From an uncultured Lutibacter sp. (GTDB lineage: Bacteria > Bacteroidota > Bacteroidia > Flavobacteriales > Flavobacteriaceae): DNA of 64,000 bases. How positions within the stretch are numbered: the stretch's first letter is position 1; the number at the start of each line of letters is the position of its first letter. This document shows positions 18,691 to 28,174 of the stretch, in pieces. The position numbers and the translations under genes were made by a program. Where the stretch lies: assembly GCF_947495725.1 (NCBI RefSeq), contig NZ_CANLZZ010000003.1, positions 304,341-368,340 on the forward strand, written 5' to 3'. The notes beneath the pieces were generated by a model. That model saw only the letters and a program-made list of their open reading frames with translations, searched no databases and was not told where the DNA came from.

Positions 18691-18731
18691 ATTAAATAAG
18701 ATTAATTAGTATCATTATTTCATTAAAATAT

Positions 18732-18739
18732 TACATTTG
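18732..18739 (+). promoter_or_regulatory. cobU operon promoter -7 box
   Basis: TACATTTG lies 17 bp before the cobU ATG. It is back to back with the btuB promoter and leaves no room for a second riboswitch, so the cob operon is not under direct riboswitch control here. Confidence 0.55.
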
Positions 18740-18756
18740 CTGAAATTTTAAACCCT

Positions 18757-19260
18757 ATGATATATTATATAACCGGTGGAGAACGTTCTGGAAAAAGCAG
18801 CCACGCCCAGAAACTAGCTGAAGGTTTAAGTGATAATCCCTACTATTTAGCAACATCAAGAATATGGGATAAAGATTTTGAAAAAAGAGTTAAACGACAT
18901 AAAAATGATCGTGATGAGCGTTGGACAACCATTGAAGAAGAAAAAGAAATTTCAAAAGTAATTCCAAAAAATTCTGTTGTTGTTATAGATTGTGTTACCC
19001 TGTGGTTAACAAACTTGTATTTCGACTCTGAAAACAATGTTGAAAAATCATTAGAATTGGCAACAATTGAAATTGAAAATTTAGCAAAATTAAACAGTCA
19101 AATTATCATTATTTCAAATGAAATTGGAATGGGTGTTCACGCCCAAACACATGTTGCAAGAAAATTTACTGAATTACAAGGTTGGGTTAATCAACGTATT
19201 GCAAATAAAGCCGATAAAGCCATATTTATGGTTTCTGGATTGCCACTTACTCTAAAATAA
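18757..19260 (+). CDS. cobU: Adenosylcobinamide kinase / adenosylcobinamide-phosphate guanylyltransferase
   Basis: Phosphorylates adenosylcobinamide and then makes AdoCbi-GDP in nucleotide-loop assembly of B12. The 167 residues show the P-loop GGERSGKSS (7-15), the CobU histidine region KRHKNDRDERW (about 46-56), where a His accepts GMP, and DCVTLWLTNLYF (about 76-87). The tail VSGLPLTLK matches the family's C-terminal ending. It is first in the plus-strand operon, 9 bp before cobT. Confidence 0.93.
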   Translation: MIYYITGGERSGKSSHAQKLAEGLSDNPYYLATSRIWDKDFEKRVKRHKNDRDERWTTIEEEKEISKVIPKNSVVVIDCVTLWLTNLYFDSENNVEKSLELATIEIENLAKLNSQIIIISNEIGMGVHAQTHVARKFTELQGWVNQRIANKADKAIFMVSGLPLTLK

Positions 19261-19269
19261 AACTTAACA

Positions 19270-20307
19270 ATGAATACATTTAAAATTACCTCAAACAATA
19301 CAGATTTATTAGAACAAATTAAACATAAAATAGATTTTAAAACAAAACCAGTAGGCTCTCTTGGTTCACTAGAAACTATTGCAAAAAAACTTTGCTTAAT
19401 TCAAGATACTTTAAACCCTAAGTTAACAAACCCTACAATGCTGGTATTTGCTGCAGATCACGGTATTACGGCAAATAAAGGTGTTAGTCCTTATCCACAA
19501 GAAGTAACCGCTCAAATGGTTTTAAACTTTTTAAATGGAGGGGCTGCAATCAATGTTTTTTGTAAGCAACATAATTTTAACTTAAAAATTATTGATGCTG
19601 GTGTCAATTTTAATTTCGAAGAAAATCCAGCACTAATTAATGCAAAAATTGCTAACGGAACAAAGGATTATTCTAAAGAACCTGCAATGAGTAAAGAACA
19701 ATGCTCTTTAGCAATTGAAAAGGGTGCGGAATTAGTTGAAAATAGTTATAATAATAAATCTAATTGTATTGCCTTTGGAGAAATGGGAATTGGAAATACT
19801 TCGTCTGCTGCGTTATTAATGAGTACTTTTACAAACATTCCTATTGAAGATTGTGTTGGAAAAGGAACAGGATTAAATATTGAAGGTGTTACCAAAAAAG
19901 CTAAAATTCTAAAATCAGTTCAAGAATTACATGGAGACTGTGATAATGCATTTGAAAACTTACAAAACTTTGGTGGTTTTGAAATTGCAATGATATGTGG
20001 TGCAATGTTAAAAGCTGCTGAATTAAAAATGACTATTATTGTTGATGGTTTTATTGTTACTTCAGCATTGTTAGCTGCGAATTCAATAAATCCTAGTATT
20101 TTAGATTATTGCTTGTTTTCACATGTTTCAAACGAACAAGGACATAAAAAAATGCTTGAATTTTTAAACGTTGAACCAATTCTTCATTTAGGACTTCGCT
20201 TAGGAGAAGGAACAGGTGCTGCAATTGCTTATCCAATAATTGAATCCGCAACTAATTTTATGAATGAAATGGCTAGTTTTGAAAGTGCGGGTGTAAGTAA
20301 CAAATAA
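19270..20307 (+). CDS. cobT: Nicotinate-nucleotide-dimethylbenzimidazole phosphoribosyltransferase
   Basis: Activates the lower-ligand base (for example DMB) to alpha-ribazole phosphate for B12 assembly. The 345-residue length is normal. Motifs are KPVGSLGSLE (about 26-35), FAADHGITANKGVSPYPQEV (about 58-77), FGEMGIGNTSSAA and GLRLGEGTGAA near 316, which contains the catalytic Glu. It sits between cobU (9 bp) and cobS (15 bp). Having cobT implies that the cell can attach a lower ligand to salvaged cobinamide. Confidence 0.95.
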   Translation: MNTFKITSNNTDLLEQIKHKIDFKTKPVGSLGSLETIAKKLCLIQDTLNPKLTNPTMLVFAADHGITANKGVSPYPQEVTAQMVLNFLNGGAAINVFCKQHNFNLKIIDAGVNFNFEENPALINAKIANGTKDYSKEPAMSKEQCSLAIEKGAELVENSYNNKSNCIAFGEMGIGNTSSAALLMSTFTNIPIEDCVGKGTGLNIEGVTKKAKILKSVQELHGDCDNAFENLQNFGGFEIAMICGAMLKAAELKMTIIVDGFIVTSALLAANSINPSILDYCLFSHVSNEQGHKKMLEFLNVEPILHLGLRLGEGTGAAIAYPIIESATNFMNEMASFESAGVSNK

Positions 20308-20322
20308 CGAATGGTTTAAATT

Positions 20323-21084
20323 ATGCTAAAAAAAGAACTGAATATCCTATTCACGGCAATAATGTTTTTTACACGAATTCCGTGTCCAAAATGGATTGAT
20401 CATTCATCAAAAATTCTAAATAAAAGTACTTAATATTTTTCTTTGGTTGGTATTATTGTAGGTGGTTTTGGAGCTTTAGTATATTGGGGGATTTCAATAA
20501 TACTACCTCAAACTATTGCCATTCTTTTTAGTATGATTGCTACAATTTGGTTAACAGGTGCTTTTCATGAAGATGGTTTTGCTGATGTTTGTGATGGTTT
20601 TGGTGGTGGTTGGACAAAAGACAAAATATTAACCATAATGAAAGATTCTCGTTTAGGAACTTACGGAACAATAGGCCTAGTTGGAATGCTTGTTATTAAA
20701 TTTACAGGATTATTATATTTACCAAGTCAATTAATAATTACGCTAATTGCTGGTCACAGTGTGAGTCGTTTTATAGCTTCAATCTTATTGTATTTATATC
20801 CATATGTTAGAGATGATATTACTAGTAAAGCAAAACCAATGGGACATGCACAAAAAATCTCTATTGTTATTTGGAATGGATTTATTGGTATAATTCCTTT
20901 GTTTTTTTATAGTTCTTATTGGGTATTTTTAACTATTATTCCACCTTTTATTTCTATGTTATTATTAGGAAGATTTTTTAAAAAATGGATTGGAGGACAA
21001 ACAGGAGATTGTGCCGGAGCAACACAGCAAGTTGCAGAAGTAGTTTTTTATTTAAGCTTATTAGTTTTATGGAAATTTATTTAA
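20323..21084 (+). pseudogene. cobS: Cobalamin synthase (CobS) interrupted by an in-frame stop
   Basis: CobS is the membrane enzyme joining AdoCbi-GDP and alpha-ribazole (phosphate), the last step of B12 assembly. Reading from ATG 20323 gives MLKKELNILFTAIMFFTRIP, then CPKWIDHSSKILNKST and a TAA at 20431-20433 (codon 37). The same frame continues at once with YFSLVGIIVGGFGALVYW and stays open and family-like to 21084. It includes FHEDGFADVCDGFGGGWT and KDSRLGTYGTIGL, the metal and nucleotide motifs. A Lys or Arg codon is expected at the stop, and a single A-to-T change (AAA to TAA) explains it. The 37-residue head contains the conserved FFTRIP segment. Alternatives are a base-calling error or restart at TTG 20443. 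It overlaps cobC by 16 bp. Confidence 0.8.
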
Positions 21085-21617
21085 TTAGGCATACAACACC
21101 TAGAATAGCAAAAGGAATTTGTTATGGACAAGCAGACTTGGATGTAGCCGCTACCTTTGAGAAAGAAGCTTCAAGCATTTTAAGTTCTATAAATATTTTG
21201 GAAGAAGCTAAAGTGTTCTCTAGTCCTTTGAAAAGATGTACTAAATTAGCTCAAAAATTTTCTAATAATATTAATATCGATAAACGATTATTAGAGTTAA
21301 ATTTTGGTGATTGGGAATTACTTAAATGGGACGAATTACCACAACCTGATTCCGATATTTGGATGAATGATTTTGTAAATGTAACTGTTACAAATGGCGA
21401 ATCGTATAAAGATTTAGCTAAAAGAGCAAATGAAGCATTTACTGAAATTATTTCAAGTCCAGAAAAGCAACTTATTATAATAACGCATTCAGGTGTAATT
21501 AGAAGTATTCTTTCTAGAATTAACAATATAAATTTAAAAGATTCATTTGACATTAACATTCAATATGGACAAGTATTTAAACTTTATAAGCAACAAAATT
21601 TAATTACCCTTATATAG
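21069..21617 (+). CDS. cobC: Alpha-ribazole phosphatase-like histidine phosphatase
   Basis: Removes phosphate from alpha-ribazole-5'-phosphate (or from the cobalamin phosphate) in B12 assembly. I place the start at ATG 21069 (MEIYLIRHTTPRIAKGICYG), giving 182 residues. A longer reading from 20985 would only translate cobS sequence out of frame. The phosphohistidine motif is LIRHTTP (5-11), with the second active-site His in IITHSGVIR (about 140). SPLKRC and LELNFGDWELLKW are also family-like. It overlaps the cobS end by 16 bp, so translational coupling is likely. Confidence 0.88.
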   Translation: MEIYLIRHTTPRIAKGICYGQADLDVAATFEKEASSILSSINILEEAKVFSSPLKRCTKLAQKFSNNINIDKRLLELNFGDWELLKWDELPQPDSDIWMNDFVNVTVTNGESYKDLAKRANEAFTEIISSPEKQLIIITHSGVIRSILSRINNINLKDSFDINIQYGQVFKLYKQQNLITLI

Positions 21618-21626
21618 ACAACAATT

Positions 21627-22745
21627 ATGAAAATTTACAAACTTACATTTTCAATTTTTTTAATAGCCACTTTAGTAATTTCGTGCAATTCAAAAGTTTC
21701 AAATAAAATACAAGAAACAAGTAATTCTAATATTAAATATGCTCACGGTTTTGAAATTTTAAAAAATGGTACTAAAAAAACCTTAATTATTAAAATGCCC
21801 TATCCAGGAGCTATAGAAGAATTTAGATATAATCTAGTTTCTAAAAAGCCTTCGAATAAAAATGAATTACAAACTCCAGTTAATTCAATAGTTGTAACTA
21901 GCACCACTCATATTCCTGCATTAGAAATGTTAAATATTGAAAATAAATTAGTGGGATTTCCAAACACTGATTTTATTTCATCAAAAAAAACCAGAGAATT
22001 AGTAAAACAAAATAAAGTAGTTGAATTAGGTCATCCAGATCATATTAACACAGAAACTTTACTAGACTTAAATCCTGATATTGTTATGGGGTTTGCCATT
22101 AACAGTAATAATAAAATGTTCGAAACTATTGAAAAATTAGGAATTCCTGTTTTATTTAATGGAGATTGGCTAGAAGAAACACCACTGGGTAGAGCAGAAT
22201 GGATTAAATTATATGGAGTACTTTTTAATAAAGAAAAAGAAGCCGATAGTATTTTTAAGGTTATTGAAAAAAATTATTTAGAAGCAAAAGAAATTGCTAA
22301 AAAATCAACAATTAAACCTTCTGTTATGTGTGGTGGGTTATATAAAGATGTTTGGTATTTACCAGCTGGAAATAGTTTTGAAGCGGCTTTTTTAAGAGAC
22401 GCTAATACAAATTATTTATGGAACAATTCTACGGGTAAAGGAAGTTTATCTCTAAACGTTGAAAATGTATTTGAAAAAGGAAAAGATGCCGATATTTGGT
22501 TATCTCCAGGCTTTTACAAAACACTAAATGACCTTGGAGAAGAACATTTTATTTATACAAAATTAAAATCATATAATTCTAAAAACATATACTCATATAA
22601 TAATACAACTGGTGAAACTGGAGGTGTTTGGTATTTTGAATTAGCTCCTACCCGACCAGATTTAGTGCTAAAAGATATTATAAAAATTGCACACCCCAAT
22701 TTATTACCTGATTATGAATTTACTTTTTATCAAAAATTAAAATAA
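21627..22745 (+). CDS. BtuF-like ABC-transporter substrate-binding lipoprotein
   Basis: A 372-residue lipoprotein (lipobox LVISC, Cys about 20) of the periplasmic-binding-protein type 2 fold used for cobalamin, haem and siderophores. Recognisable segments are VVTSTTHIPALEML (about 90-103), VVELGHPDHINTETLLDLNPDIVMGF and PTRPDLVLKDIIKIAHP near the C-terminus. It is 9 bp after cobC and 9 bp before the next gene, inside the B12 operon, so cobalamin or cobinamide binding is the likely role. No BtuC permease or BtuD ATPase gene is in the window, so its partners must be encoded elsewhere. An iron-siderophore role is the alternative. Confidence 0.8.
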   Translation: MKIYKLTFSIFLIATLVISCNSKVSNKIQETSNSNIKYAHGFEILKNGTKKTLIIKMPYPGAIEEFRYNLVSKKPSNKNELQTPVNSIVVTSTTHIPALEMLNIENKLVGFPNTDFISSKKTRELVKQNKVVELGHPDHINTETLLDLNPDIVMGFAINSNNKMFETIEKLGIPVLFNGDWLEETPLGRAEWIKLYGVLFNKEKEADSIFKVIEKNYLEAKEIAKKSTIKPSVMCGGLYKDVWYLPAGNSFEAAFLRDANTNYLWNNSTGKGSLSLNVENVFEKGKDADIWLSPGFYKTLNDLGEEHFIYTKLKSYNSKNIYSYNNTTGETGGVWYFELAPTRPDLVLKDIIKIAHPNLLPDYEFTFYQKLK

Positions 22746-22754
22746 TTACAATTA

Positions 22755-23318
22755 ATGAAAAAACTTCGACCAAAATCTAATATTGATGATTTGTGTTACC
22801 CATATATTTATGAAGACTCTTTATTATGCGATTATGAAATTTTAACCGATGATTTAACGCGTATGGTTGGTTGGGCTATTAATGATTTAGCTATTTTAAG
22901 GGAAAATTATTTAGAAAATGAAGAACTTAAAAATTTAGAAAATCAATTAAATTGGATATTGCCTCTTTGTTTTCATTTAAATGGATCTATTAGAGGAAAA
23001 CTTGCTATTTCGGAAAAGGATCATCTACAATTATTAGAAAATTATAGAAATTTAAAAGTTCTAACTGAAAGTTCAATCTCTGGATTTGTGTTGCCAGGTG
23101 GAGAAAGTCCGGTAGGTATTTTAAATAAATGCTCTTCAATTAGCAAGAAAGCAATTAGGTTAATGGTTAAAATACATAATGAAGAACAAAAAGAAGTTCC
23201 TGAAATTTTACCAAAATTTGCAAATGTACTTTGCAATTACTTTTTTACTGCAACTATATTAATAAACAAAATTACTGGTTTTAAAGAAACACCTTTTATT
23301 AGTAAAAGTTATAAGTAG
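22755..23318 (+). CDS. Degenerate PduO-type cobalamin adenosyltransferase homologue
   Basis: A 187-residue helical cytoplasmic protein. It resembles PduO-type ATP:cob(I)alamin adenosyltransferases in the middle and C-terminal helices: LPLCFHLNGSIRGK and above all FVLPGGESPVGILN, against the family's F(I/V)LPGG followed by HxARxxCRRAER. However, the N-terminal ATP-binding TKTGDxGxT segment is absent. The active-site helix reads CSSISKKAIR, so the key Arg/Glu residues are largely replaced. Catalysis of the standard reaction is doubtful. It closes the cob operon, 9 bp after the BtuF-like gene and just before a strong terminator. A corrinoid-binding, chaperone or regulatory role is possible; I infer only the fold and the pathway link. 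Confidence 0.65.
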   Translation: MKKLRPKSNIDDLCYPYIYEDSLLCDYEILTDDLTRMVGWAINDLAILRENYLENEELKNLENQLNWILPLCFHLNGSIRGKLAISEKDHLQLLENYRNLKVLTESSISGFVLPGGESPVGILNKCSSISKKAIRLMVKIHNEEQKEVPEILPKFANVLCNYFFTATILINKITGFKETPFISKSYK

Positions 23319-23332
23319 AAAAATTATTATAT

Positions 23333-23372
23333 AAAAAAACCGACTAAAATTAATTTTAGTCGGTTTTTTTTA
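23333..23372. terminator. Bidirectional terminator between the cob operon and typA
   Basis: A perfect stem ACCGACTAAAAT/ATTTTAGTCGGT with A and T runs on either side lies between convergent genes. Confidence 0.9.
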
Positions 23373-23390
23373 TGCATTATAAATCTCTTT

Positions 23391-25160
23391 TTATCTAAAA
23401 GATATTTTTCTCATTCTTAAACTTTCAGGGGTTACCTCTAAATATTCATCATCTTTAATATACTCCATACATTCTTCAAGAGAATAATCGATTTTTGGAG
23501 CAATTTTTACACTATCATCAGTACCTGATTTACGAACGTTTGTTAACTTTTTACCTTTTATTAAGTTAACAGCCATATCTTCTTGTTTGTTATTTTCACC
23601 AACAATCTGACCTTTGTAAATATCTTGATTTGGATCTATAAAGAACTTACCTCTATCTTGTAATTTATCAATTGAATACGCTGTAGCTTTACCTGTTTCT
23701 GCAGAAATTATAGCTCCATTATTCGATGTTCCTAATTCACCTTTATAAGCATCAAAACCACGTAATCTATGGTTTATTATTGCTTCACCAGCTGTTGCCG
23801 TTAAAATTTTATTTCTTAATCCAATTAAACCTCTAGAAGGAATATCAAATTCTAAATGTAATAAATCTCCTTTTGGCTCCATTACCAATAAATCTCCTTT
23901 TCTTAGCGAAACTAAATTTATAGCTTTACTTGAAGATTCTTCAGGAACATTGATTACTAAGGTTTCGTAAGGTTCACATTTAATGCCATCAATTTCTTTG
24001 ATAATTACTTGTGGCCTTCCAACCTGTAATTCGTAACCTTCTCTTCTCATTGTCTCAATTAAAACCGATAAATGCAAAATTCCACGACCAAAAACGTTGA
24101 ATTTATCTTCAGTATCAGTTTCCTCAACTCTTAAAGCTAGGTTTTTTTCTGTTTCTTTAAATAAACGATCACGTAAGTGACGAGAAGTTACATATTTACC
24201 TTCTTTACCATAAAATGGAGAGTTGTTAATTGTAAACAACATACTCATTGTAGGTTCATCAACTTTTAATCTTGGTAATGGTTCTGGATTTTCTAAATCG
24301 GCAATTGTATCTCCAATGTCAAATCCTTCAATTCCGGTAATAGCACAAATATCTCCACTTCTTACTTTATCTGTTCTATCTTTTCCCATTCCTTCAAAAG
24401 TATGTAATTCTTTAATACGTACTTTTTTAGTTGATCCATCTGCTTTGCAAAGCATATAATCTTTTCCTTCTACTAAATCACCTCTAAATACACGTCCAAT
24501 AGCAATACGTCCAACAAAAGAAGTAAAATCTAACGATGTAATTTGCATTTGAGGAGTACCTTCATGATAAGGTGCTTCAGGAATATTTTCTAAGATTGAA
24601 TCTAATAAAGGAATAATATTATCTGTTTCTTCTTTCCAATCATAGTTCATCCAACCATTTTTAGCTGAACCATAAACAGAAGCAAAATCTAATTGTTCTT
24701 CAGTAGCATCTAAAGCAAACATTAAATCAAAAACTTTATCGTGAACAATGTCAGGAGTACAATTTTCTTTATCAACCTTATTTATAACCACAATTGGTGT
24801 TAATCCAAGTTCCAAAGCTTTTCCTAATACAAAACGAGTTTGTGGCATTGGTCCTTCAAAAGCATCTACTAACAATAAAACACCATCAGCCATTTTTAAT
24901 ACACGCTCAACTTCTCCTCCAAAATCCGCGTGACCAGGTGTATCTATAATATTAATCTTTACATCTTTATATGTAATTGAAACATTCTTAGATAAGATTG
25001 TTATTCCACGTTCTCGTTCCAAATCATTATTATCTAATAATAAATCTGTACGTACTTTGCGCTCATCTAATATATGAGCTTGGTCAATAATTTTATCAAC
25101 CAATGTAGTTTTACCGTGGTCAACGTGAGCTATAATTGCTATATTTCTTATACTTTTCAT
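23391..25160 (-). CDS. typA: Ribosome-associated translational GTPase TypA/BipA
   Basis: EF-G-related GTPase that helps 50S subunit assembly and stress adaptation. The start is set at ATG 25160 ([19 protein letters not shown]), giving 589 residues. An upstream ATG-like reading to 25184 would run into the promoter box. G motifs are [31 protein letters not shown] and NKVDKE. The TypA-specific C-terminal region includes [15 protein letters not shown] and [20 protein letters not shown]. All catalytic residues, including the DTPGH histidine, are present, in contrast to the EF-G-like protein at 36017. It appears monocistronic. Confidence 0.96.
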   Translation of the reverse strand: MKSIRNIAIIAHVDHGKTTLVDKIIDQAHILDERKVRTDLLLDNNDLERERGITILSKNVSITYKDVKINIIDTPGHADFGGEVERVLKMADGVLLLVDAFEGPMPQTRFVLGKALELGLTPIVVINKVDKENCTPDIVHDKVFDLMFALDATEEQLDFASVYGSAKNGWMNYDWKEETDNIIPLLDSILENIPEAPYHEGTPQMQITSLDFTSFVGRIAIGRVFRGDLVEGKDYMLCKADGSTKKVRIKELHTFEGMGKDRTDKVRSGDICAITGIEGFDIGDTIADLENPEPLPRLKVDEPTMSMLFTINNSPFYGKEGKYVTSRHLRDRLFKETEKNLALRVEETDTEDKFNVFGRGILHLSVLIETMRREGYELQVGRPQVIIKEIDGIKCEPYETLVINVPEESSSKAINLVSLRKGDLLVMEPKGDLLHLEFDIPSRGLIGLRNKILTATAGEAIINHRLRGFDAYKGELGTSNNGAIISAETGKATAYSIDKLQDRGKFFIDPNQDIYKGQIVGENNKQEDMAVNLIKGKKLTNVRKSGTDDSVKIAPKIDYSLEECMEYIKDDEYLEVTPESLRMRKISFR

Positions 25161-25181
25161 GTTCTGATTTTTAAAGCGCTG

Positions 25182-25189
25182 CAAAAGTA
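25182..25189 (-). promoter_or_regulatory. typA promoter -7 box
   Basis: TACTTTTG on the minus strand lies 22 bp upstream of the chosen ATG at 25160. It overlaps or precedes the alternative upstream start, which argues against that start. Confidence 0.6.
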
Positions 25190-25409
25190 CTTGTTTTATT
25201 TGGTTTATTGTAATAAAATATCAATAATGATACTTTAAATAAAAAAACACCTACAAAAACTTAATATTTTGAATGTCAATATCTTACTTGGTATTATTTA
25301 AGTTTTCTAAATATTTAACCAATTGATTACTATTAATAGCACATTGTAATTATAAAAAAATCCGACTCATTTTTTTAAAAAATAATGTTCTTAATTGTAT
25401 TTAAAGCAA

Positions 25410-25441
25410 TAAAAAAAGCGACAAAATGCCGCTTTTTTTTA
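25410..25441 (-). terminator. Terminator after rocD
   Basis: A short GC stem, AGCG/CGCT, with flanking A7 and T8 runs lies about 20 bp past the rocD stop. Confidence 0.65.
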
Positions 25442-25458
25442 TACTAATTTTCAAGTTT

Positions 25459-26694
25459 TTAAAACTCAGAAATAGTTTTTTTAATTATTTCTACACAATC
25501 TAATAATTGCTCTTTATTCATAACTAATGGTGGGGCAAATCGAATAATGTTACCATGGGTAGGTTTAGCTAATAGACCATTATCTCTTAACTTTATACAA
25601 ATATCCCATGCTGTTGAACTATCTTCACTGTCATTAATTACTATGGCATTTAATAAACCTTTACCTCTTACCAGTTTTATTAAATCATTTGTTTCTATAA
25701 ATTTTCCAAGTTCTGATCTAAATAACTGCCCTAATTCCTCTGAATTTTTAGCTAATTCTTCATCTTTTACTACTTCTAAAGCTGCAATTGCAACTGCACA
25801 AGCTAATGGATTACCACCAAAAGTTGAGCCATGTTGGCCAGGTTTAATTACATCCATAATTTTATTGTTCGAAAATACAGCCGAAACAGGATATACTCCA
25901 CCGCTTAATGCTTTTCCTAAAATTAAAATATCAGGTTTTACATTTTCATGTTTAACCGCTAATAATTCTCCAGTTCGTGCAATCCCGGTTTGAACCTCGT
26001 CCGCAATAAACAATACTCCATATTTTTCACACAATGCCTTTGCCTTTGATAAATATCCTTCAGAAGGTACATATACTCCGGCTTCACCTTGAATTGGCTC
26101 CACTAAAAAACCAGCAATGTTTTTGCTCGATTTTAAAGTTTCTTCTAAGGCATCTAAATTATTATATGCTATTTTTATAAATCCTTTTGTATAAGGACCA
26201 AAATTTCTTCTTGCATCTTCATCGTTTGAAAAAGAAATAATTGTAGTGGTTCTTCCGTGGAAGTTATTTTCGCATACTATTATTTCTGCTTCATTTTCTG
26301 CAATTCCATTAACTTCGTACGCATATTTTCTACATAATTTTATTGCCGTTTCAACTGCTTCTGCACCAGTATTCATTGGCAAAACCTTATCAAATCCGAA
26401 ATACTCTGTAACGTATTTTTCGTATGCTCCCAAAACATCATTGTAAAATGCTCGCGACGTTAATGTTAATGTACTTGCCTGATCTTTAAGTGCTTTAATA
26501 ATTTTAGGGTGGCAATGTCCTTGATTTACAGCTGAATACGCCGAAAGAAAATCATAATATTTTTTTCCTTCTACATCCCATACAAATACTCCTTCTCCTT
26601 TGCTTAAAACCACAGGTAAAGGATGGTAATTATGAGCTCCATACTTATTTTCTAATTCGATTGCTTGTTTTGATGATAGTGTTTCTGAAACCAT
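25459..26694 (-). CDS. rocD: Ornithine-oxo-acid aminotransferase
   Basis: PLP enzyme converting ornithine and 2-oxoglutarate to glutamate-5-semialdehyde, linking arginine breakdown to proline and glutamate. The start is set at ATG 26694 ([20 protein letters not shown], 411 residues). Eleven further codons can be read upstream but do not look family-like. Motifs are [54 protein letters not shown], the PLP aspartate in [14 protein letters not shown] and the Schiff-base lysine in [26 protein letters not shown] follows. The gene is monocistronic, and a short palindrome AATTGATTTTATCAATT lies in its leader. Confidence 0.94.
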   Translation of the reverse strand: MVSETLSSKQAIELENKYGAHNYHPLPVVLSKGEGVFVWDVEGKKYYDFLSAYSAVNQGHCHPKIIKALKDQASTLTLTSRAFYNDVLGAYEKYVTEYFGFDKVLPMNTGAEAVETAIKLCRKYAYEVNGIAENEAEIIVCENNFHGRTTTIISFSNDEDARRNFGPYTKGFIKIAYNNLDALEETLKSSKNIAGFLVEPIQGEAGVYVPSEGYLSKAKALCEKYGVLFIADEVQTGIARTGELLAVKHENVKPDILILGKALSGGVYPVSAVFSNNKIMDVIKPGQHGSTFGGNPLACAVAIAALEVVKDEELAKNSEELGQLFRSELGKFIETNDLIKLVRGKGLLNAIVINDSEDSSTAWDICIKLRDNGLLAKPTHGNIIRFAPPLVMNKEQLLDCVEIIKKTISEF

Positions 26695-26922
26695 CTTAAT
26701 AAAAAGTTTAAAAATTGATTTTATCAATTCCTTCTTTTAGGAGAGAAATCATCCGATATATAAGCGTGCAAAATACAAATTATTTAGAAAATTAACTATT
26801 TAGAAAATAAATATAACTATCCTATCACAATACAATCTTAACAATTATTAACATAAATTAATAATTCAATTTTTTTCACGTTTTTTTGTCATTAAAATCA
26901 CACTTTGTTAAAATTAAATCGA

Positions 26923-26930
26923 TAAATTTG
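26923..26930 (+). promoter_or_regulatory. Cytochrome c lipoprotein promoter -7 box
   Basis: TAAATTTG, a perfect TAnnTTTG, lies 30 bp before the ATG at 26961. It supports that start over a longer upstream reading. Confidence 0.6.
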
Positions 26931-26960
26931 TTACAATCAAAATTAATTAAATTTAAAAAA

Positions 26961-27380
26961 ATGAAAAAATCAGTTTTAGTGTTAGGTTTGGCTGCTGTAA
27001 TTTTTACTAGTTGCGGTGAGAAAAAGAAAGAAGAAGTAAAAAAAGAAGTTGAAACAAAAGTTGAAGAGGTAAAAAAAGAAGTTAAAGAAGTTGTAGTTGA
27101 TAATCTTGAATTAGGAAAAGAATTATTTACTTCTAAAACTTGTTCTACTTGTCATCAAGCAGATACAAAAGTTATTGGGCCTTCAATTAAAGATATAAAT
27201 AAAATATATGCAGAAAAGAATGGAAACATTGTAAAGTTCTTAAAAGGAGAAGCTGAGGCAATTGTTGATACTGATCCAGGTCAGGTTGCAATTATGAAAG
27301 CAAACTTGGATGGTTTTGTAAAAGATCTTTCAGGCGATGAACTTGCAGCTTTAGCAGCTTATATGCGTTCTATTAAGTAA
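26961..27380 (+). CDS. Class I c-type cytochrome lipoprotein
   Basis: A 139-residue electron carrier. The signal peptide ends in the lipobox FTSC (Cys about 18). A Lys/Glu-rich, probably coiled-coil or extended tether (EKKKEEVKKEVETKVEEVKK) comes next. The haem domain has TCSTCHQ (CxxCH, about 66-70), GPSIKDI and a C-terminal helix SGDELAALAAYMRSI. A Met in the second half would be the axial ligand. It is probably anchored in the periplasm and serves respiratory electron transfer. The chosen start fits both the lipoprotein signal and the promoter 30 bp upstream; 25 upstream codons were rejected. Confidence 0.88.
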   Translation: MKKSVLVLGLAAVIFTSCGEKKKEEVKKEVETKVEEVKKEVKEVVVDNLELGKELFTSKTCSTCHQADTKVIGPSIKDINKIYAEKNGNIVKFLKGEAEAIVDTDPGQVAIMKANLDGFVKDLSGDELAALAAYMRSIK

Positions 27381-27413
27381 TTTTTCTGAGTTTTCACAAA
27401 ATTTACTATTTAA

Positions 27414-27458
27414 TAAAAAAACCTTTAATAGCTTAAAAACTATTAAAGGTTTTTTTAT
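27414..27458 (+). terminator. Terminator after the cytochrome c gene
   Basis: A long perfect stem AACCTTTAATAG/CTATTAAAGGTT ends in T7, about 35 bp past the stop. Confidence 0.9.
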
Positions 27459-27537
27459 CACCTATTTGTTATGCAAAAAAAAGTATTTTATAAGATATTA
27501 AATTTGGCTCAAAAGTATATTTAATACACTACCTATA

Positions 27538-28026
27538 TTATTTTATTAAATTAAAATAAGGAGTTGTTTCATCATAAAATCCATTTTCATCTATATTATC
27601 TGATATTTTCCATAAAACTTTTCCATTAAACCAAATTGTATCATAATTTGATAAATAATTTTTACTACTATGGTTTATTTCAATGGTGTCAGTACTATTG
27701 CTGTTCCATCTAACATAAGTAACAGGTCTTTCTTGATTTTGAGATTTGTTTAATTCAATATCAATTCTATAATTATTCTCATACTTTTTAAAACGAAAAC
27801 TATCTGGTTGTCTTTTAACCTCTTCATTATCAGAAAGATAAAATACCCCAATCCCACTTAAATAATTGGAATTTCCTGGATTTAATAAATCCTTGTTTTC
27901 AGAATTATAAACAGAAAACAATATATGTGATGCTCTATAATACGGTATAGCACGTTCCCCATCTTCATCTTGTGAATTACATCCCAAAAATGTTATAATT
28001 GATAAAACTATAATAAATATTTTCAT
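27538..28026 (-). CDS. Small uncharacterised lipoprotein
   Basis: A 162-residue protein starting at ATG 28026 (MKIFIIVLSIITFLGCNSQ), with a clean lipobox FLGC (Cys16) and acidic residues soon after (SQDEDGE). The body is polar and beta-rich, with several Asn/Tyr-rich stretches such as FKKYENNYRIDIELNKSQNQ and TIWFNGKVLWKISDN. I do not recognise the family. It stands alone between two convergent or tail-on transcription units. A near-consensus box TACTTTAG lies about 16 bp upstream. It is likely an envelope protein of unknown role. Confidence 0.7.
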   Translation of the reverse strand: MKIFIIVLSIITFLGCNSQDEDGERAIPYYRASHILFSVYNSENKDLLNPGNSNYLSGIGVFYLSDNEEVKRQPDSFRFKKYENNYRIDIELNKSQNQERPVTYVRWNSNSTDTIEINHSSKNYLSNYDTIWFNGKVLWKISDNIDENGFYDETTPYFNLIK

Positions 28027-28117
28027 AAACTTAATTTTCCTACTAAAGTAAAAATTTGGCAAACTAGATATAATGATATTTATTAGGTTAATTAACTTTT
28101 TTAATGTGTTTATTTAA

Positions 28118-28152
28118 AACAAAAAAACTGCATCATTTCTGATGCAGTTTTA
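28118..28152 (-). terminator. Terminator after rpsA
   Basis: AAACTGCATCA pairs with TGATGCAGTTT around TTTC, with an A run giving the minus-strand U-tract. It lies about 25 bp past the rpsA stop. Confidence 0.85.
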
Positions 28153-28174
28153 AATTTATAAATGTTTTGGGCTT

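Noticed and set aside
20985..21068. Longer N-terminus for cobC
   Set aside because: These codons are cobS sequence read in another frame. The histidine-phosphatase fold begins at the ATG at 21069.
26886..26960. Longer N-terminus for the cytochrome c lipoprotein
   Set aside because: It would place 25 residues before the lipoprotein signal and include the promoter box at 26923-26930.
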